DNA of 64,000 bases from VXPQ01 sp965116435 (GTDB taxonomy: Bacteria > Bacteroidota > Rhodothermia > Rhodothermales > VXPQ01). Every line of letters begins with the position of its first letter. The stretch's first letter is position 1. The notes below the pieces were generated by a model. It was not told where the DNA came from and did not search any database. It saw nothing but the letters and a program-made list of their open reading frames with translations. The position numbers and the translations under genes are program-made. The stretch lies in assembly GCA_965116435.1 (NCBI GenBank), contig OZ220686.1, positions 496,001 to 560,000 of the forward strand, read 5' to 3'. Below, piece by piece: positions 8,213 to 14,299 of this stretch.

Positions 8213-8576
8213 TGCAATAACGGATGTATATATGGGGCACAAGATGAAAGGGCTTGTGCAATAACGGATTTATACGAATGGGGCGTGGTGGAACACGGTG
8301 CCGGACGCGATATCATGGCGGGGTCTGTCTTGAAATTCGCAGGCGACCTTGCCGTGTCGAGACCGAATCGCATGGCGCGCCGGCATATGTAGTGCGTGTG
8401 TCGCGTGTATTCCGTGTTCGCATTGTGCGCAATAACGGATATATCATGGTCGAGCGACACAATGGTCATTCCCGGTGTTGCCTGGGCCATAGCGGGAGCG
8501 GTTTGCGGGGCAATGCAAGCGGGGCGGGCGGCATTCGGCATAGGATCGGCCTATAATTCGGGCAATAACGGAAACA
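8213..8576 (+). repeat. Four irregularly spaced GCAATAACGGA boxes
   Basis: GCAATAACGGA occurs at 8214, 8258, 8429 and 8562. The first three continue as TnTATA (GTATA, TTATA, ATATC forms) and are preceded by TG or TGCG. Spacings are 44, 171 and 133 bp. A related TTGTGCAATAACG is at about 38725 upstream of the ilvB cluster. These may be regulator-binding or recombination sites. Confidence 0.5.
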
Positions 8577-8683
8577 TGCCTTGCAAGATACGCATTGGAA
8601 ACGGGAAATACCAGCGCCGGGCGGCAAGAAATATGGGGATTCTTCGAGCCCCCTCTGTGCTGGACGACGAGGGGTTTATGGCG

Positions 8684-8779
8684 TACGAGGCGGGGGTTTG
8701 CGGGCACGTGAGGCAGGGGTTTATGGGGGTACGAGGCAGGATTTTGTGGGCACGTGATGCAGGGGTTTTATGAGGCGCA
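8684..8779 (+). repeat. Imperfect 46-bp tandem repeat
   Basis: TACGAGGC...GGGCACGTGA.GCAGGGGTTTATG is repeated twice with a period of 46 bp (TACGAGG at 8684 and 8730). Partial units precede it (ACGAGGGGTTTATG) and follow it (TATGAGGCGC). No coding sense is apparent. Confidence 0.55.
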
Positions 8780-8790
8780 AGGCGGGCCTG

Positions 8791-8838
8791 TTAAATTTTT
8801 TAAGTCAAGATTTCCTGCGCCTAAATAATTTAGGCGCC
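8791..8838. repeat. Dispersed stem-loop repeat R2, copy 1
   Basis: TTTTTTAAGTC is followed by a perfect 10-bp inverted repeat with a single-base loop, GCGCCTAAAT-A-ATTTAGGCGC (8817-8837). The same layout (T-run, AAGTC, a few bases, GATTTC/GAATTTC, hairpin) occurs at 45818-45863 next to murA. Confidence 0.55.
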
Positions 8839-8894
8839 CATGAATTTGGCGGCGCATCGCCTTTGCCGATGGCGCCCGATCTGGCGGCTATGCC

Positions 8895-8981
8895 AAACCC
8901 CGGCGGGAAAGTCTGGCCGGGGTTTCGTATTATCGGATTGGTTTTCCTTCGATAAACGAATGTCCCGAAAGAGCATGACAG
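8895..8981 (+). repeat. Direct repeat flanking the AlbA_2 gene, copy 1
   Basis: The first 60 bases (8895-8954) match 10800-10859 with one mismatch; weaker similarity continues to about 8981. The repeat opens with a hairpin AAACCCCGGC ... GCCGGGGTTT (10-bp perfect stem, 11-nt loop). It is followed by CGTATTATCGGATTGG and TTTTCCTTCGATA. This copy lies 85 bp upstream of the AlbA_2 start. Confidence 0.75.
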
Positions 8982-9038
8982 GGGCGCACGCCTGGATGCG
9001 AAAATCGCTGCTCATCTCAAAACACTTGGCTTCGACCC

Positions 9039-10778
9039 ATGCGCATCACCAACGACGTGATCAGGGAGCGGCTGCGTTTGCATGAGGACTCTGGCTGGGA
9101 GTTCAAGCAAATCAGGTTTCGCGGCAATCGCCCCGTAGAACCCACGCGGGACGATTGGGCGAACGAAATCACTGCGTTCGCCAATGCAACCGGCGGCGTC
9201 ATTCTCTGCGGGGTAACCGATAGGGGCGAAATGCAGGGCTTGCATTCGGAGCAGCTCATCGCATTGAACCAGCTGATCGCTGAGGTGTGCGCCGACAGTA
9301 TCAAGCCCGCATTACCCGTAGAGATACACCACCAGAACCTGGACGGCAAGGCCATCATGCTGGTGCATGTGCCCAAAGGATCTTCCTTGCACGAATGCAA
9401 GGGACGGGGTTTCATTCGCAGCGGCGCAAGTATACGGGAAATGACAAGCGACGAACGACTGCGCTTGTCGCAGGCAAGGAGCCAGGCGCGCTATTTGTGG
9501 TTCGACGAGCAAACCGTGCCGGATACGGGTTTCGAAACGCTGGACGAGGCGCTCTGGATTCCGCTGCTGAGCGCCGAAGGCCGAGCAGACCCCCGGCCTG
9601 CCTTGGAGAAAATGCGGCTACTGGGACAGGACGACAGCGGCAATCTGCGAGCCACGGTGGCAGGCATTCTTTGCTGTTGCCGGAATCCTGAAGAATGGTT
9701 GCCGCAGGCATGCATCTCCGCCACGCTGTATCGCGGAGTCGATCGGGCTTCGAGCCAACTCGATGCGCAAACCATCACGGGACAGCTGTCCCGGCAAATT
9801 ACCGAGGGGGTTGCTTTCGCCATGCGTAATATGCGCGTCGGCGCGCGCAAAGACCCGGGGCGGATCGAGCTGCCGCAATACAGCGCCCGGGCCTTGTTCG
9901 AGGCCATCGCCAATGCCGTGGCGCATCGCGACTATTCGATGCAGGGCAGCCGGATTCGCCTGTCCATGTTTGCGGATCGGCTTGAAATTCAGTCCCCTGG
10001 CGCCCTGGCGAACAACCTCGGCATTGACGAGTTGCCGCACCGGCAGGCCACGCGAAACCAGGTACTCGCTTCGGTCCTTGGCAAAACTCCGGTCAGCGGC
10101 GTCAAGGGCGCCGAGGAGCGCGTTTTCATTATGGAGCGCCGCGGCGACGGCGTCCCCATCATTCGAAAAGAAACCGGCCAACTGGCCGGGCGCCTCCCGC
10201 ATTTCGAAATGATTGGCGCGTCGGAACTGCGCGTCGCCTTGCCCAGTGCGCCCACGGAGTCCAGCCCTGCGCAGGTGCAGATCGAAGTACGTACGGCCGG
10301 GGAGGCATTGGCGGGGGCGGATGTGCTTCTCCTCTTCCCAAACAATACCTGGAAACGCGCCTCTACGGATACGTTCGGGCGCGCCATGGTGGGTTTGCAT
10401 ACCGTCGCATTGCCGATGACCGTGCTGGCGGCCGCGGACGGCTATGCGGCGCACGTGACGCGCAACTGGATGCCGTCTTCCGGAACGCTGTCGGTGGAGA
10501 TGGAACCGCTGCCAGACGGAGGCAGCATTATTTTTGAAGAAGCGACCGGGCAACTGCCTGGATTGAAGGGGCGCATCCACCCGAAACGAGACAATCTGGA
10601 TCGGACCTATCTGTACGCCTCAAACATCGCTGTCAACGAGGGAAAGCCCCAGCCCGTGCACTTTGCGCTAAACGAAGAATTGTCGCTGACCGATTCGAAT
10701 GGCGCAAGACGCCTCGTGCGTATTGTCGAAATCCTGGGACGTTGCGCACTGCTCCAATATCGTCTTCCGGAATCGTGA
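9039..10778 (+). CDS. AlbA_2 (Schlafen-like) DNA-binding and HATPase_c_4 protein with extra C-terminal beta-rich modules
   Basis: This 579-aa cytoplasmic protein has at least three parts. Residues 1-130 are an AlbA_2/Schlafen-like domain (WEFKQ at 20-24; DWANEITAFANATGGVILCG at 39-58). Residues 275-375 are a GHKL-type HATPase_c_4 segment with the N-box EAIANAVAHRDY (288-299) and FADRLEIQSPGAL. Residues 412-490 look like a carboxypeptidase-regulatory or Ig-like beta-sandwich (VQIEVRTAGEALAGADVLLL), and 491-579 form a further beta-rich block I do not recognise. AlbA_2-HATPase proteins are often annotated as RecG-like or transcriptional regulators and are frequent in type I restriction and other defence loci; their biochemical role is not settled. 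The gene is bracketed by an 87-bp direct repeat and lies beside a HEPN-MNT pair and an IS3 remnant, so it is probably acquired cargo. Confidence 0.85.
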   Translation: MRITNDVIRERLRLHEDSGWEFKQIRFRGNRPVEPTRDDWANEITAFANATGGVILCGVTDRGEMQGLHSEQLIALNQLIAEVCADSIKPALPVEIHHQNLDGKAIMLVHVPKGSSLHECKGRGFIRSGASIREMTSDERLRLSQARSQARYLWFDEQTVPDTGFETLDEALWIPLLSAEGRADPRPALEKMRLLGQDDSGNLRATVAGILCCCRNPEEWLPQACISATLYRGVDRASSQLDAQTITGQLSRQITEGVAFAMRNMRVGARKDPGRIELPQYSARALFEAIANAVAHRDYSMQGSRIRLSMFADRLEIQSPGALANNLGIDELPHRQATRNQVLASVLGKTPVSGVKGAEERVFIMERRGDGVPIIRKETGQLAGRLPHFEMIGASELRVALPSAPTESSPAQVQIEVRTAGEALAGADVLLLFPNNTWKRASTDTFGRAMVGLHTVALPMTVLAAADGYAAHVTRNWMPSSGTLSVEMEPLPDGGSIIFEEATGQLPGLKGRIHPKRDNLDRTYLYASNIAVNEGKPQPVHFALNEELSLTDSNGARRLVRIVEILGRCALLQYRLPES

Positions 10779-10799
10779 CGGTACGTACTTGACGGCGCA

Positions 10800-10885
10800 A
10801 AACCCCGGCGGGAAAGTCTGGCGGGGGTTTCGTATTATCGGATTGGTTTTCCTTCGATACATGAACGGTTTGAAACAACATGGGC
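10800..10885 (+). repeat. Direct repeat flanking the AlbA_2 gene, copy 2
   Basis: It starts 21 bp after the AlbA_2 stop and repeats 8895-8954 with one C-to-G change, which weakens the hairpin stem. Read on the minus strand both copies encode a near-identical peptide (KENQSDNTKP.PDFPAG), with related sequence before it. The hairpin may end transcription of the AlbA_2 gene, but the conserved 28 bases beyond it exceed what a terminator needs. Confidence 0.75.
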
Positions 10886-11004
10886 AAGCATAGCGGCAGC
10901 GGCGGCGCCGTCGGCTATGAGGCGGAGCCCAAAGTAACCTCGAAGGCGTTGGAATAGTCTATAGACCGACGCCGAGCAGAAACAACATAAGCCAACGACA
11001 GGCC

Positions 11005-11421
11005 ATGATCGACTACGACAAGTTGCGGATGTCGCTAAAACGCCTTGAAGAGCAGCACGAGAATTACCGGCAACTGGATGACTCGTTGCAGGCATGGATA
11101 CCGGAGGCTACCGCAGAATCGACGATCCAGCGATTCGAGACCTGCTACGACTGTCTGTGGAAGGTGGTAAAGCGGTATCTGAACGAGGTATTGGGCGTCG
11201 CCGAGCCGCCAAACAGCCCCAAACCAATCTTCAGGCTGGCTAACGAAAACAACCTGTTGCCCTCCCCTGTCGAGCGGTGGCTGACCTATGCCAATGCGCG
11301 CATCGGCACATCGCATGACTACGATGGAAAGAAGGCGACGGATTGCTTGACGCTCGTGCCCGATTTCATTGACGACGCTATCGGTCTGTACCAGACTATG
11401 ACCGGCGAAACATGGGAGTAG
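11005..11421 (+). CDS. HEPN-family toxin (HepT-like; nucleotidyltransferase substrate-binding subunit, HI0074 type)
   Basis: This 138-aa all-helical protein belongs to the HI0074/HepT group. The HEPN ribonuclease motif RX4HXY is intact as R99-IGTS-H104-D-Y106, near the C-terminal end of the helical bundle. In characterised HepT-MntA modules the HEPN protein is an RNase toxin, and its partner nucleotidyltransferase disables it by adding AMP to the motif tyrosine; that mechanism is family knowledge. It overlaps the MNT gene by 10 bp, the normal arrangement for this pair. The pair is also commonly found inside type I restriction-modification loci between hsdM and hsdS, which is relevant because the MNT tail here looks like an hsdS start. 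A 226-bp spacer with repeat copy 2 separates it from the AlbA_2 gene. Confidence 0.88.
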   Translation: MIDYDKLRMSLKRLEEQHENYRQLDDSLQAWIPEATAESTIQRFETCYDCLWKVVKRYLNEVLGVAEPPNSPKPIFRLANENNLLPSPVERWLTYANARIGTSHDYDGKKATDCLTLVPDFIDDAIGLYQTMTGETWE

Positions 11422-11771
11422 ATCAACCCATCGACATCACCGAAGAGCAGCGCAAAACCATCCTGACGCTGCTCGACAAGTACTTGCCGAACACCACCGC
11501 CTGGGCGTACGGTTCGCGGGCCAAATGGACTTCCCGTCCGCAATCCGACCTGGATATGGTGGTGTTCGCCAAGCCGGAGCAAAAGAGTCGCGTTGCAGAC
11601 CTCAGGGAAGCGTTCGAAGAAAGCAACCTGCCGTTTCGGGTGGATTTGTTCGTATGGGATACCGTACCGGAGGAATTCCGTGAGCGGATTGAGGCGGAGC
11701 ATGTGGTGTTGGTGGGGGCGGAAAGAGGCTATACGGATACTGATTGGCAAGAAACCACCTTGGGTGAATGA
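11412..11771 (+). CDS. MNT-domain nucleotidyltransferase (MntA-like antitoxin) with altered C-terminus
   Basis: This 119-aa minimal nucleotidyltransferase partners the upstream HEPN protein. The catalytic signature GSX10DXD is present: G34-S35, then D46 and D48 (SDLDMV), with a third Asp at 78 (FRVDLFVW). Family members transfer AMP to the HEPN tyrosine. The usual end of such proteins falls near HVVLVG (about residue 102). Here about 17 residues follow and finish DWQETTLGE. That string resembles the typical first residues of HsdS specificity subunits (W.ETTLGE), so the 3' end may be a fusion with the start of a lost hsdS gene. The IS3 remnant begins only about 40 bp downstream. Family assignment is firm; the fusion is inference. 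Confidence 0.87.
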   Translation: MGVDQPIDITEEQRKTILTLLDKYLPNTTAWAYGSRAKWTSRPQSDLDMVVFAKPEQKSRVADLREAFEESNLPFRVDLFVWDTVPEEFRERIEAEHVVLVGAERGYTDTDWQETTLGE

Positions 11772-11812
11772 TTATCGCTGGCGCCGCGATGAATCTTTAT
11801 CCGGGCTTCCCT

Positions 11813-12223
11813 TCATCCACCCCTCTTGGGCTGATAATACGCCGTAGCGCGACTCAAGCCAAGGATCGCGCACTGCCGGACGATAGACAAGGGGTGCGTG
11901 CGATCTATTTGCGCGCGGCGCTCGGCAATGGACTTTGACCGGCCGAGTAGCTTCGATACAAAATCCGTTTCCTGCCTCGACTGCTTGAGCTGGGCTTTGA
12001 GCGCCCTGATTTCCTTGGCGTGTCTTTCCGCAACCGAGCCTCTCCCGCGATCGAAAACATTCGCGGCGTTCTTGGCCAACAGGTTCTTCCAGGTATGCAC
12101 CTGGTTTGAATGCACTTCGAAACGCGCAGCGATCTGGGTGATCGACTCCTCGCCGCGCAGGGCGGCAAGGGCTACCTGCGCCTTAAAGGCGGGACTGTGG
12201 GTTCTGCGGGAGCGTCTGGACAT
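11813..12223 (-). pseudogene. IS3-family transposase OrfA fused to a truncated OrfB N-terminus
   Basis: The 136-aa frame begins MSRRSRRTHSPAFKAQVALA, the helix-turn-helix of IS3 OrfA proteins, followed by the leucine-zipper region (EIRALKAQLKQSRQETDF). From about residue 95 it reads ERRAQIDRTHPLSIVRQCAI then LGLSRATAYY, which is the N-terminus of OrfB. Normally OrfB is reached by a -1 frameshift. Here the two are in one frame and the product stops after about 35 OrfB-type residues, before the rve/DDE integrase core. It cannot encode a functional transposase. It sits between the MNT gene and gpsA and marks the right side of the accessory stretch. Confidence 0.75.
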
Positions 12224-12305
12224 AAGGGCCTCGTTGGATTATGGGATCGGAACAGGCAAGATTGCAATTTCGCCGCTTAAATTCCAGTAAAAACTGTCCA
12301 ATGTA
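11813..12305 (-). mobile_element. Truncated IS3-family insertion sequence
   Basis: It consists of an OrfA-type transposase gene plus about 190 bp of upstream sequence. The minus-strand sequence ATTGGACAGTTTTTACTGG near 12285-12305 resembles the terminal region of IS3-family elements, so the left end is placed there tentatively. No right end and no DDE (OrfB catalytic) domain remain; the element stops beside the MNT gene. Boundaries are approximate. Confidence 0.6.
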
Positions 12306-12328
12306 TCCGGGCTACACCTCTCTCCTAA

Positions 12329-12523
12329 ATCGACACCAGAGACGTGCGTCTCCCAAAATCCCGCGCCTATGCGTTGCTGAACGACTCGGAACAGTCCATT
12401 TTACACGGGGTCACAGAGGCGTTGCGAATCTACGAAATTCAGCCCATATCGTGGAGCCAGCGGGAAGAGGTAATCGACGACCAAGCACCCCCTACCCCTC
12501 CTCCTTCAACCCCCGGGCCATGA
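12329..12523 (+). pseudogene. Possible gene remnant, 64-codon open frame without a start
   Basis: Between a TAA (12326) and a TGA (12521) there is an open frame with protein-like composition: it contains SRAYALLNDSEQSILHGVTE and ALRIYEIQPISWSQREEVID. It has no ATG, only a GTG near 12344, and its last 30 bases overlap the gpsA 3' end. It sits just outside the IS3 end, so it could be the C-terminal stub of a gene cut by the insertion. I do not recognise the family, and chance openness at this GC content is a real alternative. Confidence 0.3.
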
Positions 12524-13496
12524 GTTCTTCCACGGCGTCCCGGGGGGCCATTCCCTCGAAAAGAATACGGTACACCGCCGCCGTAATGGGCATTTCGACC
12601 TGGCGCCGGAGTGCAAGGCGGTAGACGGAATCCGCCGTGCTCATGCCTTCCGCCACCATGGTCATTTCCTGGCGAATGTCTTCGGGGCGGGCGCCCTGCC
12701 CGATGCGCTCGCCGACATATCGGTTGCGGCTATGCCGGCTCATGCAGGTAACCACCAGGTCGCCGAGGCCGGCCAGGCCTGCAAACGTACTCTCCCGGGC
12801 GCCCATCGCAAGCCCCAGGCGCCGGATTTCCGCCAGGCCGCGCGTCACAATGGCGGACTTCGTGTTGTCGCCATAGCCCAGCCCGTCCCCGATCCCGGCG
12901 GCCAGCGCCATCACATTCTTTACCGAACCGGCAATCTCCACGCCCAGCAAGTCTGCATTGCGATACACCCGGAAACGCGGCGCGGCGAATACCGACTGAA
13001 TCTCCCCTACGGTACCCTCCGAACCGGCGGCGGCAACCACCGTGGTGGGCTTCTCCTCCACAACCTCCTCGGCGTGACTGGGGCCGGAGAGCACCCCTAT
13101 CCGTTCCGGCGGCGCGAACCGCAACACATCGGCAAGCACGCTCGTCGTCGTGTACAACGATCCGGTTTCAATGCCCTTGGCTACGGATACGTACGCCGGA
13201 TCGCCCCGCACCTCGTCGCACACCTGCATGGCGCATGCGCGCACGGCCTGCGCCGGCATGGCGAAAACCCACATATCCCGCTCCCGAACCGCTTCCCGAA
13301 TATCCGACGTTACGGCAATGCTGTCCGGAAGCCGGGCATTCGACAGGTACGAAGGATTCCGCCGGGTACGGCGCATGGCGTCGGCAGCCTCCTCGCGGCG
13401 AGCCCAGAGCACGACGTCATGGCCCGATTTGGCAAGCAGGATGGCGAGCGCGGTCCCCCAACTGCCTGCCCCCAACATGGCTATGCGTCTGGCCAC
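12492..13496 (-). CDS. gpsA: NAD(P)-dependent glycerol-3-phosphate dehydrogenase
   Basis: This 334-aa cytoplasmic enzyme reduces dihydroxyacetone phosphate to sn-glycerol-3-phosphate for phospholipid synthesis. The Rossmann motif GAGSWGTALA is at residues 9-18. The catalytic region EIAGSVKNVMALAAGIGDGL carries the conserved Lys, and NTKSAIVTRGLAEI and AGLAGLGDLVVTC are the family signatures. The likely start is GTG at 13496; using the internal ATG (residue 7) would cut into the Rossmann strand, and GGGGGAG lies about 8 nt upstream of the GTG. It lies 13 bp after plsY, whose enzyme uses its product, so the two form a functional pair. Length is typical. Confidence 0.95.
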   Translation of the reverse strand: MARRIAMLGAGSWGTALAILLAKSGHDVVLWARREEAADAMRRTRRNPSYLSNARLPDSIAVTSDIREAVRERDMWVFAMPAQAVRACAMQVCDEVRGDPAYVSVAKGIETGSLYTTTSVLADVLRFAPPERIGVLSGPSHAEEVVEEKPTTVVAAAGSEGTVGEIQSVFAAPRFRVYRNADLLGVEIAGSVKNVMALAAGIGDGLGYGDNTKSAIVTRGLAEIRRLGLAMGARESTFAGLAGLGDLVVTCMSRHSRNRYVGERIGQGARPEDIRQEMTMVAEGMSTADSVYRLALRRQVEMPITAAVYRILFEGMAPRDAVEELMARGLKEEG

Positions 13497-13509
13497 AACG
13501 ACGCTCCCC

Positions 13510-14193
13510 CTACAATTCGCCCCGGCCCTTCATGCCTTTCGCAGGACGGAAGGAACGTATCCTGTTTTCCGTCCCTTGCAGCAAGCGGCGTATGTTGGTG
13601 CGATGCGCCACGACAATGCCCAGCGTAATCGCAATCCCGAAAACGAGCAGACTTGGATCCACCCGCTCGATGTCGAATACGTACCTCCGAATAGCTACCA
13701 CGGACGGAAACGCCGCCGCCGCCGAGAGGGACGCCACAGAAACGTATCGGGAAGAAAGAAGCACAATCAGAAAAATAGCCAGCGTAATGCCCATGGTGGC
13801 AGGCGTCAAGGCGAACAGTACGCCCGCCGCGGTATTGACCCCCTTGCCGCCGCGAAAACCGGCCCATACGGGATACATATGCCCAATGATCGCCACCACG
13901 CCCGCCAGAAGCCGCACGACCACTTCCATTTGCCAGACGGCGAACCCGGCAGGAAGCATATCCAGCCGAAGCGATGCAATCAGGCCCGCGGCCAGCACCC
14001 CTTTCCCCAGGTCCACCAGCGAAGCGAGTATGCCGGCTTTCCACCCCAGCACCCGAAAAACGTTCGTGGCGCCCGCGTTGCGGCTGCCGTACAGGCGAAT
14101 ATCTATGCCGTGCAGCCACTTCCCTACCCAGACACTGCCCGGTATGGAACCGACCAGATAGCTCAAAATCAGGATAACGGCAAGAGACAACAT
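13510..14193 (-). CDS. plsY: Acyl-phosphate glycerol-3-phosphate acyltransferase
   Basis: This 227-aa integral membrane enzyme transfers an acyl group from acyl-phosphate to glycerol-3-phosphate to make lysophosphatidic acid. Several hydrophobic helices are evident. The three conserved loops are visible: SYLVGSIPGS near the N-terminus, RLYGSRNAGATNVFRVLGWK (the glycerol-3-phosphate site), and FRGGKGVNTAAG. ATG at 14193 is preferred to the TTG six bases further upstream. It is immediately upstream of gpsA, which supplies its acceptor substrate. Confidence 0.94.
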   Translation of the reverse strand: MLSLAVILILSYLVGSIPGSVWVGKWLHGIDIRLYGSRNAGATNVFRVLGWKAGILASLVDLGKGVLAAGLIASLRLDMLPAGFAVWQMEVVVRLLAGVVAIIGHMYPVWAGFRGGKGVNTAAGVLFALTPATMGITLAIFLIVLLSSRYVSVASLSAAAAFPSVVAIRRYVFDIERVDPSLLVFGIAITLGIVVAHRTNIRRLLQGTENRIRSFRPAKGMKGRGEL

Positions 14194-14299
14194 CGCCAAA
14201 TGGGGCAGGGATTACTTCTGGATACCCATGAACACGCCGTGCCGCCCGGCATGTTTCCAGAAAATCGCGGGAAGACGCCTCACGACCCCGCAGGCAGGC

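Larger units (their letters stand above)
7963..9038. other. 1.08-kb noncoding, repeat-rich block between parC and the AlbA_2 gene
   Basis: No credible gene is present. Contents from left to right: a G-run cluster and a 20-bp direct repeat (7976-8105), four GCAATAACGGA boxes (8214-8576), an imperfect 46-bp tandem repeat (8684-8779), a stem-loop element shared with 45818-45863 (8791-8838), and the first copy of an 87-bp direct repeat (8895-8981). Short frames on either strand have no start signal or recognisable product. The promoters for parC and for the AlbA_2 gene must lie here. Confidence 0.7.

Noticed and set aside
8213..8576. Possible CRISPR array in the parC-AlbA_2 spacer
   Set aside because: The repeated unit is only 11-17 bases and spacings are 44, 171 and 133 bp, with no cas genes nearby.
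8830..9015. Small minus-strand frame encoding KENQSDNTKP-type peptide, also at 10633-10887
   Set aside because: The shared peptide is the translation of the 60-bp DNA repeat. Outside it the two frames are unrelated and neither has a start signal, so it is treated as a DNA repeat.
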